A stretch of 64,000 bases of DNA from the NCBI GenBank assembly GCA_050179645.1, contig JBFXEX010000012.1, forward strand, positions 1 through 64,000, written 5' to 3'. Under the pieces are notes generated by a model. It was not told the origin of the DNA and searched no databases. It saw only the letters and a program-made list of their open reading frames with translations. Both the position numbers and the translations under genes were made by a program. Shown here one piece after another: positions 44,854 through 53,556 of this stretch. Source of the stretch: VAZQ01 sp050179645 (GTDB lineage Bacteria > Pseudomonadota > Alphaproteobacteria > Rhizobiales > Xanthobacteraceae). The stretch's first letter is position 1. Every line of letters starts with the position of its first letter.

Positions 44854-45573
44854 ATGATACACTTAAGCCGACGTAACGTGCTGACCGGGCTGGCCACCGT
44901 CGTGGCGGTCCAACACCTTCCGTCTATGGCTTTCGCGCAAGCGGCCGGACCGTTCAAGCTTCCGCCGCTGCCCTACGCGGCGAACGCGCTGGCGCCGCAT
45001 ATCGACGCGCGCACCATGGAAATTCACCACGATCGCCACCACGCGGCCTACGTGAACAACATGAACGGCTTCGCCAAGGATCACCCATCGCTCGGCCAGC
45101 GGCCGATCGTGGAAATCCTCGCGAAACTGTCGGACGTGCCGGACGCCGTACGCACCGGCGTGCGCAACAATCTGGGCGGCCACGCCAACCACTCGATGTT
45201 CTGGGAGATCATGGGGCCGGGCGGCGGCAAGCCGGACGGCGAACTCGCCGCAGCAATCACCCGCGACCTCGGCGGCATGGAGAAATTCCAGAACGACTTC
45301 AACGGCGCCGGCGGGCGGGTGTTCGGGTCCGGATGGGTGTTCGTGACCGTGACGCCCGAGGGCCGGCTCGCCATCGAAGCGAAGCCCAACCAGGACACGC
45401 CGCTGATGGACGGCAAGCGCGTCCTGATGGGCAACGACGTCTGGGAGCACGCCTATTATCTCAACTATCAGAACCGCCGCGCCGACTACCTCAAGGCCTG
45501 GTGGAACGTCGTGAACTGGCGGAAGGTTGGCGACCGCTACGCGGCCGCCAAGGCCGGCAAGCTGGCGATCTAA
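44854..45573 (+). CDS. Tat-exported Fe/Mn superoxide dismutase
   Basis: 239 residues. A twin-arginine signal (SRRNVLTGLATVVAV, cleaved near AFAQA) precedes a complete Fe/Mn SOD: metal ligands H in MEIHHDRHHAAYV, H in GGHANHSMFW, and D and H in GNDVWEHAYYLNYQ. Most bacterial Fe/Mn SODs are cytoplasmic; this one should act, already folded with its metal, in the periplasm. GGAGG precedes the start. Its place between catabolic genes suggests protection from superoxide made by the flavin and molybdenum enzymes, though those are cytoplasmic. Confidence 0.93.
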   Translation: MIHLSRRNVLTGLATVVAVQHLPSMAFAQAAGPFKLPPLPYAANALAPHIDARTMEIHHDRHHAAYVNNMNGFAKDHPSLGQRPIVEILAKLSDVPDAVRTGVRNNLGGHANHSMFWEIMGPGGGKPDGELAAAITRDLGGMEKFQNDFNGAGGRVFGSGWVFVTVTPEGRLAIEAKPNQDTPLMDGKRVLMGNDVWEHAYYLNYQNRRADYLKAWWNVVNWRKVGDRYAAAKAGKLAI

Positions 45574-45690
45574 TCCAAGTCACCGGCTAGGGCCGGGCGC
45601 GAACCGGAGCGCGCGGCCACATCGATAAGTGCACGAGCACGATCCGAACCCGTTGGTGCGGACCGTGCTCAGACGTGAATGGAGATTGCG

Positions 45691-46998
45691 ATGCCCCGCT
45701 ACCTGAAGCGCGGAATGGACGCGGGCGCGATCGAGGCCGCGGACGCCAAGGTACGCGCGACCGTCGAAGGCATCCTGGACGACGTCAAGGCCCGCGGCGA
45801 CGCGGCGATCCGCGAGCTGTCGCAGACGTTCGACAACTGGTCGCCGACGTCGTTCAAGCTCTCCCCGCAAGAAGTCGAACACGCCATCGGCCAGGTCGCC
45901 AAGCGCGACCTCGACGACATCAGGTTCGCGCAGGCGCAAGTCCGCAACTTCGCCCAGAAGCAGCGCGACAGCATGCGCGACCTCGAGATCGAGACCCTGC
46001 CCGGCGTCGTGCTCGGCCATCGGCACATCCCGGTCAATTCGATCGGCTGCTACGTGCCGGGCGGGCGCTATCCGATGGTCGCCTCGGCGCACATGTCGAT
46101 CGTGACTGCGCGGGTCGCCGGCGTGAAGCGCATCATCGCCTGCGCGCCGCCATTCCGTGGCGGGCCGCATCCGGCGATTGTCGCAGCCATGCATTTCGGC
46201 GGCGCCGACGAAATCTACGTGCTGGGTGGCGTGCAGGCGATCGCCGCGATGGCGCTCGGCACCGATACGATTTCAGCCGTGGACATGATCGTCGGCCCGG
46301 GCAATGCCTATGTGGCGGAAGCCAAGCGTCAGTTGTTCGGCCGCGTCGGCATCGACCTGCTCGCCGGACCGACCGAGACGCTGGTGATCGCCGACGACAG
46401 CGTCGACGGCGAGATCTGCGCCACCGACCTGCTCGGCCAGGCCGAGCACGGCCCGACCTCGCCCGCAATCCTGCTCACCAATTCGGAGAAGCTCGCGCGC
46501 GACACCGTGGCGGAGGTCGAGCGGCTCCTCAAAATCCTCCCCAGCGCCGATCTCGCCGGCAAGGCCTGGGAAGACTTCGGCGAAGTCATCGTCTGCGACG
46601 ACGAAGCCGAGATGGTGCGCGAGGCCGACCGCATCGCCTCCGAACACGTGCAGGTGATGACGCGCGACCCGGACTACTTCCTCAACAACATGACGAACTA
46701 CGGTTCGCTGTTTCTCGGCCCGCGCACCAACGTCGCCTACGGCGACAAGGTGATCGGCACCAACCACACGCTGCCGACCAAGAAGGCGGCGCGCTACACC
46801 GGCGGGCTGTGGGTCGGCAAGTTCCTCAAGACCTGCACCTACCAGAAGGTCCTCAGCGACGAGGCCTCGACGCTGATCGGCGAATATTGCTCGCGGCTGT
46901 GCATGCTCGAAGGCTTCACCGCCCACGCCGAGCAGGCCAATGTCCGCGTGCGCCGCTACGGTGGCCGCAACGTGCCCTACGCGCAGGCGGCGGAGTAG
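45691..46998 (+). CDS. Histidinol-dehydrogenase-family NAD-dependent alcohol dehydrogenase
   Basis: 435 residues; the ATG at 45691 is preferred because GGAG lies six bases before it (an in-frame ATG is at 45679). HisD-family landmarks: GCYVPGGRYPMVASAHMS, VGPGNAYVAEAKRQLFG, DLLAGPTETLVIAD, SEHVQVMTRDP. With no other his genes nearby it is probably not for histidine synthesis; similar enzymes (for example HpsN) oxidise diols or hydroxy acids to carboxylates in two NAD steps with Zn. It sits in a plus-strand run with MAPEG and SDR genes. Exact substrate unknown. Confidence 0.9.
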   Translation: MPRYLKRGMDAGAIEAADAKVRATVEGILDDVKARGDAAIRELSQTFDNWSPTSFKLSPQEVEHAIGQVAKRDLDDIRFAQAQVRNFAQKQRDSMRDLEIETLPGVVLGHRHIPVNSIGCYVPGGRYPMVASAHMSIVTARVAGVKRIIACAPPFRGGPHPAIVAAMHFGGADEIYVLGGVQAIAAMALGTDTISAVDMIVGPGNAYVAEAKRQLFGRVGIDLLAGPTETLVIADDSVDGEICATDLLGQAEHGPTSPAILLTNSEKLARDTVAEVERLLKILPSADLAGKAWEDFGEVIVCDDEAEMVREADRIASEHVQVMTRDPDYFLNNMTNYGSLFLGPRTNVAYGDKVIGTNHTLPTKKAARYTGGLWVGKFLKTCTYQKVLSDEASTLIGEYCSRLCMLEGFTAHAEQANVRVRRYGGRNVPYAQAAE

Positions 46999-47004
46999 GC
47001 GCAA

Positions 47005-47394
47005 ATGGTTCCCACCATTGTCCCTGTCTACGCTGCGATTTTCGCCCTGATGCTGGTCGCGTTGTCGCTGCGCGTCGCCAATACCCGGCGCGAAATGCGC
47101 GTTGCACTTGGCGACGACGGCAAGAAACTCCTGCAGCGCCGCATTCGCGCCCAGGGCAATTTCACCGAATACGTGCCGATGGCACTCATCCTGTTGCTGT
47201 TCATCGAATGGCAGGGCTGGCCGCGTTGGCTGGTGCACGCACTCTGCCTCGTGCTGCTCGGCGCCCGCGCGCTCCATGCCTACGGCGTCTCGCAGGAACC
47301 TGAGGATATCCGGCTGCGCGCCACCGGCATGGCCACAACCGCAGGCATTCTCGTGCTAACGGCCCTGCTGCTATTGTTCAACGCGATCCGATGA
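47005..47394 (+). CDS. MAPEG-family membrane protein
   Basis: 129 residues with four membrane helices (IVPVYAAIFALMLVALSL; VPMALILLLFIEW; WLVHALCLVLLGARALHAYG; ATTAGILVLTALLLLFNAI). RAQGNFTEYVPMAL is the MAPEG signature holding the glutathione-binding Asn/Glu. MAPEG proteins include microsomal glutathione transferases; bacterial ones are mostly uncharacterised. Starts 6 bases after the HisD-family gene and overlaps the SDR gene by four bases. Confidence 0.9.
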   Translation: MVPTIVPVYAAIFALMLVALSLRVANTRREMRVALGDDGKKLLQRRIRAQGNFTEYVPMALILLLFIEWQGWPRWLVHALCLVLLGARALHAYGVSQEPEDIRLRATGMATTAGILVLTALLLLFNAIR

Positions 47395-48161
47395 CGATTG
47401 AGCTCGCCAAGCCTGCGTCTTTCCGCCTCGACGGCAAGCGCGCGCTGGTCACGGGCGGCGGGCGGGGGATCGGGCTCACTGCAGGGTCGGCGCTTGCAGC
47501 AGCCGGCGCGCACGTGACACTCGCGGCCCGCACCAAAGCCGAAATCGAGGCTGCGGCCGAGGCGATCCGCGCGCGTGGCGACAACGCCGAGGCGTTGCCG
47601 CTCGACGTCACTGACATCGACGCGGTTCGCCGCGCCGTCGCGCAGGCCGAGCCGTTCGACATCCTGGTCAACAACGCCGGCACCAACCGGCCGAAGATGC
47701 TGCCCGACGTCACGGTCGAAGATTTCGACGTCGTCATGGGGCTCAACGTGCGCGCCGCCTTCTTCATGGCGCAGGCGGTCGCGCTGCGCCTTATCGCGGC
47801 GAAGCGGCCCGGGTCGATCATCAACATCTCGTCGCAGATGGGACACGTCGGCGCGGCGCGCCGCACCGTCTATTGCGCGTCGAAGCACGCCATGGAGGGC
47901 TTCACCAAGGCGATGGCGATCGAGCTCGCGCCGCACAACATCCGCGTCAATTCGCTCGGACCGACGTTTCTCGAGACGCCGATGACGCGGCCGTTCTTCG
48001 AGAACAAGGCGTTTCGCGACGAGGTGCTGTCAAAAATCAAGCTCGGCCGTCTCGGTCAGCTCGACGAAGTCACCGGCGCCGTCGTGTTTCTCGCCTCCGA
48101 CGCCTCGTCGCTGATGACCGGCTCGGCGCTGGTGCTCGACGGCGGCTGGACCGCGGAGTGA
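47391..48161 (+). CDS. Short-chain dehydrogenase/reductase
   Basis: 256 residues of classical SDR form: cofactor motif TGGGRGIGLTAG (about 22-33), NNAG (near 93), catalytic Ser in INISSQMGHVG, Tyr and Lys in TVYCASKHAMEG, and the C-terminal FLASDASSLMTGSALVLDGG. An Arg after the first beta strand region (AARTKAE) suggests NADP. It overlaps the MAPEG gene by four bases and is probably the last gene of the unit that starts with the HisD-family enzyme. Substrate cannot be told; 3-oxoacyl or sugar-type alcohols are usual. Confidence 0.92.
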   Translation: MTIELAKPASFRLDGKRALVTGGGRGIGLTAGSALAAAGAHVTLAARTKAEIEAAAEAIRARGDNAEALPLDVTDIDAVRRAVAQAEPFDILVNNAGTNRPKMLPDVTVEDFDVVMGLNVRAAFFMAQAVALRLIAAKRPGSIINISSQMGHVGAARRTVYCASKHAMEGFTKAMAIELAPHNIRVNSLGPTFLETPMTRPFFENKAFRDEVLSKIKLGRLGQLDEVTGAVVFLASDASSLMTGSALVLDGGWTAE

Positions 48162-48172
48162 ATTAATAAATT

Positions 48173-48257
48173 CCGTTCGTCCCCGCGCAAGCGGGGACCC
48201 AGGGGCCGAAAGTGCGGTGCTTGTGACACTGGGTCCCCGCTTGCGCGGGACGAACGG
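48173..48257. repeat. Inverted palindromic intergenic element
   Basis: Arms of 29-30 bases start CCGTTCGTCCCCGCGCAAGC and end GCTTGCGCGGGACGAACGG, identical in reverse except for one missing G. It separates the SDR gene from the convergent binding-protein gene and may act as a terminator in both directions. Confidence 0.85.
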
Positions 48258-48294
48258 AGTATCTTGCGATCAGCCCACGTCAGATAGGCGCGAA

Positions 48295-49284
48295 CTACTT
48301 CAGCCCGAGCTTCAACTTCGGGTCCTGCACGACCTTGCGGTAAAGCTCGAACTGCGCGCGGTTGAAGGCGTCGAGCTCCTGCGGAGTAGAGCCGACCGCT
48401 TCGGTGCCGACCTTCTTCAATCGCTCGACCACACCCGGGTCTCTCATGGTCTTGGCGATCGCCGCCGAAAGCTTATCGATGATCGGTTTCGGAGTCGCGG
48501 CCGGGGCGTAGACCGCGGTCCAGTACGGCACCTCGTAGTCGATCCCCTGCTCGATCATCGTCGGCACGTTCGGCAGCGAGGCGGCGCGCGTCCGCGTCGT
48601 GACCCCGAGCGCGCGGACCACGCCCGCCTCGATGTTCTTCTGCTGCGGCGGCACGCCGTCGATCAGCATCTGGATGCGTCCCGCCAGCAGGTCGGGCATG
48701 ACGCCGGCATTGCCCCGGTAGGGCACGTGCACGAGATCGACGCCGGCCGCTGCCTTGAACATCTCGCTGGCGAGATGGATCGCGGTGCCGGCGCCGGACG
48801 AGCCGTAGCTGTATTTGCCGGGATTGGCCTTCGCCAGCGCGATGAATTCCTTCAGGTCCTTGGCGGGCAGCGACGGATTGATGATCAGCACCGGGGCAAA
48901 GCGGGTGACCAGCGAAACCGGCGCGAGATCCTTGAGCCAATTGTACGGCAAATCCTTGCCGACCACGGAGCTGACCACGCCGGTCACCGATTGATAGAGC
49001 AGCGTGTAACCGTCGGGCGCGGCGCGCACCACCGCATTCGTGCCGATCGTGCTGCCGCCGCCGCCCTGATTTTCGACGATGACCTGCTGGCCGATCACCT
49101 CGGAGAGCACCTGCGCGGTCGTGCGTGCTGTGAAATCGATGCCGCCGCCGGCCGCGAACGGCACGACGAACTTGATCGGCTTCGACGGATAGTCGGCTTG
49201 TGCGGCGGCCGGAAGCGAATGCAGCACGGCGAGTGCGGCACCGGCGAGCGCCGAAAGACCGAGGCGGAAATGTTTTCTTGTCAT
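48295..49284 (-). CDS. Bug-family (TctC-like) periplasmic solute-binding protein
   Basis: 329 residues from the ATG behind GGGAGGAC. Signal peptide LGLSALAGAALAVLHSLPAAAQA; then the Bug pattern YPSKPIKFVVPFAAGGGIDF, ENQGGGGSTIGTN, PDGYTLLYQS, VHVPYRGNAG and TLPLNVPTM-type loop near SLPNVPTMIEQG. These proteins bind carboxylates for tripartite tricarboxylate transporters, but no TctA/TctB membrane genes occur here. Its start overlaps the NIPSNAP gene stop by four bases, so the two form one unit. Confidence 0.92.
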   Translation of the reverse strand: MTRKHFRLGLSALAGAALAVLHSLPAAAQADYPSKPIKFVVPFAAGGGIDFTARTTAQVLSEVIGQQVIVENQGGGGSTIGTNAVVRAAPDGYTLLYQSVTGVVSSVVGKDLPYNWLKDLAPVSLVTRFAPVLIINPSLPAKDLKEFIALAKANPGKYSYGSSGAGTAIHLASEMFKAAAGVDLVHVPYRGNAGVMPDLLAGRIQMLIDGVPPQQKNIEAGVVRALGVTTRTRAASLPNVPTMIEQGIDYEVPYWTAVYAPAATPKPIIDKLSAAIAKTMRDPGVVERLKKVGTEAVGSTPQELDAFNRAQFELYRKVVQDPKLKLGLK

Positions 49285-49628
49285 GATGTCCTCCCAAGCG
49301 CGGCAATCGCCGCAAGGCGTTCCTTGAAGAATGGCGCGGGCAGCAGGATGCGGGTCTCCTGCGTGGTCAGCAGCGGACGGCACTTGTCGAGGTAACCGAT
49401 CCACGCCGGGTCCTGAAAGAGGCCACGTCGTCGCTCCACCCGCTCGTCGAGGCTGTCGTACGCCCACAATGTGGTGATCTGGTTGAGTGGGCCGATTTCG
49501 CTGATGTAGTAACCGATCGGCTGGCCCTGGTGGCGGGTCTGCGGCGCGCGGCCGTCCTGCTCATACATTTTCAGGAACGTCGCGGTGTTTCCCGGCGCGC
49601 ACGTGTAGAGTCGCTGCTCCACGAACAT
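49281..49628 (-). CDS. NIPSNAP-family protein
   Basis: 115 residues; the ATG at 49628 has AGGGAGGA just ahead, while the frame opens 12 codons earlier without one. MFVEQRLYTCAPGN, FLKMYEQDG, IGYYISEIGPLNQITTLWAY and RRGLFQDPAWIGYL match the NIPSNAP dimeric ferredoxin-like fold. The biochemical role is not settled; such genes commonly travel with aromatic or amide catabolism genes. It is translationally coupled to the Bug-type binding protein. Confidence 0.88.
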   Translation of the reverse strand: MFVEQRLYTCAPGNTATFLKMYEQDGRAPQTRHQGQPIGYYISEIGPLNQITTLWAYDSLDERVERRRGLFQDPAWIGYLDKCRPLLTTQETRILLPAPFFKERLAAIAALGRTS

Positions 49629-49773
49629 CCAAATCCTCCCTGCACCCTTCGGCTCTTCGTCCACACTGCGCGGGCGCGCGCGGCCGTTGTTCGAAGGTCA
49701 TTAATCACGACGATGAACGGCGCACAACCTTAGCCGCGCGCAATCCTGCCAGACCGATTGAAAGGCTTCCGCT

Positions 49774-49877
49774 GTCATTCCGGGACGCCGCAAAGCGGCG
49801 GGCCCGGAATCCAATCATCAAGACGATCCAGCTCTTCTGGATTCCGGGTTCGCGCCTTCGGCGCGCCCCGGAATGAC
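49774..49877. repeat. Inverted palindromic intergenic element
   Basis: GTCATTCCGGG ... CCCGGAATCCA is mirrored by TGGATTCCGGG ... CCCCGGAATGAC, and each arm carries its own GC hairpin (GCCGCAAAGCGGC; GCGCCTTCGGCGC). A typical dispersed element of this group; no other content in this gap. Confidence 0.85.
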
Positions 49878-49899
49878 GTCCAAAAAGCGAAAAGCCGGC

Positions 49900-50883
49900 T
49901 CAGGCCGAATACACTTCGGGGTTGAGGCAGTTGGGTGGGCGGCGTCCCTCGATGATCGCAATCGCGTTGTCGACCACGACATGCGCCATGCCCTCGCGCA
50001 ACTCGAACACCGCACTGCCGAGATGCGGTGTGAGCACGACATTCGCCATGCCGACCAGCGCCGGTGTCACCTTCGGCTCGTACTCGTAGACGTCGAGCCC
50101 GGCGCCGGCAATGCGGCGCTCCGTCAGCGCCTGCGTCAGCGCCGCCTCGTCGATCACCGGTCCGCGCGAGGTATTGATCACGAAGGCCGAGCGCTTCATC
50201 AGGCCGAGTTCGCGGGCGCCGATCAGGTGGCGGGTCTGCGGCGTGAGCTGCGGGTGCAGCGAGATGAAATCGGCCTCGCGCAGCACGCGGTCGAACTCCG
50301 CATGCGTCATGCCGAACGCCTGCTCGCGCTCGGCCGGCAGCCGGACCGGATCGGCATAGAGCACCCGAATGCCGAAACCCTGCGCGCGGCGCGCCACCGC
50401 CTGGCCGATGCGGCCGCCGCCGATCAGGCCGAGCGTCTTGCCGGTGACGGCCGCGCCGGCGAGATGATTGGACTGCGAGCCCGGATAGACGCCCTCACGG
50501 AACAGCTTGTCGCCTTCGACGATCCGCCTCGCCACCGCGAGCAGGAGACCGAAGGCGATGTCGGCGGTCGCATCGGTGACGATCGCCGGAATGTTGGTGA
50601 CCGGGATGCGGCGCCTGGTCGCCTCCGCCATGTCGATGTGATCCGGCGTGATGACCATCGAGGTGACGGCGCGCAGCTTCGGGTTGGCGGCGAGCACGTC
50701 CCTGTCGACCACGTCGTGCAGCAGCGAGAACAGAATATCGCAGCGCGCCATCCCGGCGCACAGCGCGGCCTTGTCGATGATCCGGCTGGAATCCGGATTG
50801 ACCTCGACGTCGGCCACCGTACGCAGCCGCGTCAGCGCGCTTTCGGCGACCGGCTGCGTGACGAAGACGCGAACTCGGCTCAT
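49900..50883 (-). CDS. D-2-hydroxyacid dehydrogenase (glyoxylate/hydroxypyruvate reductase type)
   Basis: 327 residues. NAD(P) loop TLGLIGGGRIGQAVARR (about 147-163); catalytic Arg in INTSRGPVIDE, Glu in VYEYEPKVT, His in LTPHLGSAVFE. ADPVRLPAE after the second beta strand, rather than an Arg-rich loop, leaves NAD versus NADP open. The ATG overlaps the stop of the upstream LLM oxidoreductase by one base (TGATG), so the two are co-translated. Only distantly like the other D-2-hydroxyacid dehydrogenase at 37727. Confidence 0.92.
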   Translation of the reverse strand: MSRVRVFVTQPVAESALTRLRTVADVEVNPDSSRIIDKAALCAGMARCDILFSLLHDVVDRDVLAANPKLRAVTSMVITPDHIDMAEATRRRIPVTNIPAIVTDATADIAFGLLLAVARRIVEGDKLFREGVYPGSQSNHLAGAAVTGKTLGLIGGGRIGQAVARRAQGFGIRVLYADPVRLPAEREQAFGMTHAEFDRVLREADFISLHPQLTPQTRHLIGARELGLMKRSAFVINTSRGPVIDEAALTQALTERRIAGAGLDVYEYEPKVTPALVGMANVVLTPHLGSAVFELREGMAHVVVDNAIAIIEGRRPPNCLNPEVYSA

Positions 50884-51968
50884 CACGTCACCGCGGCGTT
50901 GATCTTCGGCAGCACTTTCTCCGCCATCAGGACCATGGAGCGCCGGCCGAGCTCAGGATCGCGCCAGTCCTTGCCGGCATAGAGGAGCGTGCCGAAGTCG
51001 CCCACCCGCTCGCGGTACGCCAGAATTTCGTCGGCGACCTTGTCGGGCGTGCCGTAGGTGATGAGCGCATCGCAGACGGTGTCGAGCGTGACCTCGTCGT
51101 CCGGCTGATCGCGGCGCGTCTTGAACAGCTCGATCCGTCCGTTCATCTTCAGCTTGGTGTAGAGCTGGCTGTAATAGTAGCGATAGGGCCCGTTCGGGTC
51201 GGTCGCATAGGCCTTGGCGGTCTTCTCGTCGTCGGCGACGAAGATGCTTTTCGCCACCCGCCAGTTGGCGGGATCGGCAGGACGGCCGGCGCGCTCACAG
51301 CCTTCGACGTATTTCGGCCAGTGGCTCTTGACCCATTCGGGCATCAGGAAGTTTGCCGAGATCGGCTCCCAGCCGCGCGCCGCGGCCTCGGTGACGCCCT
51401 TGGAGAACGGCGCCACCGCCGTCACCACGATCGGCGGATGCGGCTGCTGCAGCGGCTTCGGGATATAGCCCTGGCCGAGCGCGGGAAGAAACTGCCGCTC
51501 GACGCTGATCGTCCAGTATTTTCCCTTGAGATTGTACGGCGGCTCGCCCGACCAGATCGCCAGCACCTGGTTGATCGCCTCGAGGAACATGGCGTTGCGG
51601 TCGGCATCGAGATTGCCGAACACCTCGGCGTCGGACAGGAGTCCGCCCGGGCTGATGCCGAAGATGAAGCGGCCATCCAGCAGATGGTCGAGCATGGCGA
51701 TCTGCGACGCCACCGTCGCCGGATGCGTGTTCGGCATGTTGATGGTACCGGTGCCGAGCTTCATCGACTTGGTGGCGTCGATCAGGCTGGCGATGAAGGT
51801 CACGCAGGACGTGATGTTCTCGGCGCGGTCGGTGACGTGCTCGCCGACATAGCCTTCGACGAACCCCAACTGGTCGGCCAGCACGAAAGCCTCGCGGTCC
51901 TCGCGCAAGGACTGGCGCCAATCCTTGTCGAGCGGATGAATCGGCATGGTGAAGAAGCCAAGCTTCAT
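50883..51968 (-). CDS. LLM-class (luciferase-like) flavin-dependent oxidoreductase
   Basis: 361 residues beginning MKLGFFTMPIHPLDKDW with AGG five bases ahead. Luciferase-like monooxygenase pattern: GYVGEHVTDRAENITS, MKLGTGTINMPNTHPATVAS, MLDHLLDGRFIFGISPGGL, and a C-terminal YGTPDKVADEILAYRE. These TIM-barrel enzymes use FMNH2 and O2 (or F420) to oxidise small organic substrates. It heads a unit with the hydroxyacid dehydrogenase. Expected substrate: unknown; needs a flavin reductase, none of which is seen intact here. Confidence 0.92.
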   Translation of the reverse strand: MKLGFFTMPIHPLDKDWRQSLREDREAFVLADQLGFVEGYVGEHVTDRAENITSCVTFIASLIDATKSMKLGTGTINMPNTHPATVASQIAMLDHLLDGRFIFGISPGGLLSDAEVFGNLDADRNAMFLEAINQVLAIWSGEPPYNLKGKYWTISVERQFLPALGQGYIPKPLQQPHPPIVVTAVAPFSKGVTEAAARGWEPISANFLMPEWVKSHWPKYVEGCERAGRPADPANWRVAKSIFVADDEKTAKAYATDPNGPYRYYYSQLYTKLKMNGRIELFKTRRDQPDDEVTLDTVCDALITYGTPDKVADEILAYRERVGDFGTLLYAGKDWRDPELGRRSMVLMAEKVLPKINAAVT

Positions 51969-52031
51969 TGGACCTCGCATCATCACGAATCGCATTCGGG
52001 CCGCCGGATGGCCGCGCTCAAGAGCCCTGAA

Positions 52032-52472
52032 TCAGCTCTTGCCGCCGGCGTCGCCCTTGAGGCCGGCGGCCGCGATGCCGGCGAGTGCGCAGGCCTCGTC
52101 CTTGTCGGAGGTGTCGCCCGAAATCCCGACCGCCCCGATCACGTCGCCGGCGGCGTCGCGGATCAAGACGCCGCCCGGATTGGTGACGATGCGCCCGCCG
52201 CTCGCCGCCGCCAGCATGGTGAAGAACTGCGGCGTCGCCGCCGCGCGCTCCGCCAGCGTGCGCGAACCGAATCCCATACCGAGCGCGCCCCAGGCCTTGC
52301 CGTAGGCGATGTCGAAGCGCAGCAGGCCCGATTTGTCCTCGCGCTTGAAGGCGACGAGATGACCGCCGGCGTCGAGCACCGCCACGGTGAGCGGCGCGCA
52401 GTTGGTCTCGCGGCCCTTGGCGAGCGCCGTATCGACGATGGTGGAAGCTTGCGCAAGCGTGACGACAGACAT
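52032..52472 (-). CDS. DUF336 / GlcG-HbpS-like heme-binding protein
   Basis: 146 residues. Standard family pattern: LTVAVLDAGGHLVAFKREDK, ALGMGFGSRTLAERA, GRIVTNPGGVLIRDAAGDVIGAVGISGDTSDKDEACALAGI. Cytoplasmic; no signal. HbpS binds heme and related members bind small ligands; others occur in cobalamin-dependent diol use or glycolate genes. It lies 29 bases after the frameshifted dehydrogenase gene on the same strand. Its exact role in this locus is unknown. Confidence 0.9.
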   Translation of the reverse strand: MSVVTLAQASTIVDTALAKGRETNCAPLTVAVLDAGGHLVAFKREDKSGLLRFDIAYGKAWGALGMGFGSRTLAERAAATPQFFTMLAAASGGRIVTNPGGVLIRDAAGDVIGAVGISGDTSDKDEACALAGIAAAGLKGDAGGKS

Positions 52473-52501
52473 CGTTGGCTCCTGGATTGCGATGAAAGAG
52501 T

Positions 52502-53390
52502 TCAGGATTTGGCGCGCTGCGCCCAGTAGACCGAAACGGCCGAAACTTCGGCGTCCCCGGTGACCTTGCGCTGCGCCTCCTCGTAGCAGGCCAGCGTCGT
52601 CTCGACGAGCGGCAGGTCGACGCCCTGCGCCTCGCCTTCGGCCAGCATGGCACGCAAGTCCTTGATCCCGCCATCGACGTTGAACGTCACCGGCCCGCCG
52701 TCGCCGCCCTTGAGCATCGAGGCAATGCCCCCCGCGCGCACCTTCAGCACCGTGGCGGCGCCCGAGGTTTCGCTCAGCATGTCCATCAGCCGTTCGGGAT
52801 CGAGGTTGAGCGAGCGGCAGAGCGCCAGCGCCTCGCCGAGCGCCTGCCAGTAGATCATCAACGGCATGTTGACGGTGAATTTCAGGATCGCGCCGGAGCC
52901 GACCGGCCCGGCATGCTCGATACGCCGGCAGAGTTGTTCGAGGATCGGCTTGGCGCGCGCCGCATCTTCGGATGTCGCGCCCATCAGGCCGAGCAGCTTG
53001 CCCTGCCGCGCCGGACCGGTGCTGCCGCCGACCGGACATTCCACCATGGCGGCGCCCTTGGCGCGGACCTTCTCGGCGAGCGCCACCGGCACCGACGGCG
53101 GTACCGTGCTCATCTCGATGAACAGCTTTGCCCTGCACGTCGCCTGACAAGAGCCCTGACGGGCCGTTGTAGACGGCGTCGATCGCCGCCGTATCGGTCA
53201 GCATGGTGATGACGGCATCGGCCTTGCTCGCCAGTTGGGCGGGCGTCGCCGCCAGCGTCGCGCCCGCATCGACCACCGGTCTGGTCTTGGCGGCGGAGCG
53301 ATTCCACACCGTCACCTGATGACCGACCTCCATCAGCCGCTGTGCGATCGCGGCGCCCATCTTGCCGATGCCGGCAATGCCAATGTGCAT
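52502..53390 (-). pseudogene. 3-hydroxyisobutyrate-dehydrogenase-like enzyme, frameshifted
   Basis: About 295 residues if repaired. N-terminus MHIGIAGIGKMGAAIAQRL is a beta-hydroxyacid dehydrogenase NAD site. At 53127-53129 an extra base in a T run (AAA in sense) turns GDVQGKLFIEMS into GDVQGKAVHRD; the right frame continues with MSTVPPSVPVALAEK, ECPVGGSTGPARQG and the catalytic Lys in ILKFTVNMPLMIY, to the stop at 52502. Everything else is intact, so this is a recent lesion or a homopolymer sequencing error. It would oxidise a 3-hydroxyacid or reduce a semialdehyde. Confidence 0.85.
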
Positions 53391-53556
53391 GAACAGCCTC
53401 CCCGCGCTCCGTATTTGTCAGGCAGTCGCACCGGACCATAGGGGATCGGCAGCGCGGGAGAAAGACGGCCGCGGCCCAGCGTCGTCGACATTCGGCTTGA
53501 ACCGGAACGGAGCCGACGTATAGCGTCGCTCCACAACACGTCGGAGGAAACAAGGA

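Noticed and set aside
45691..46998. Annotation as biosynthetic histidinol dehydrogenase hisD
   Set aside because: No other histidine genes nearby and the context is catabolic; only the family can be claimed.
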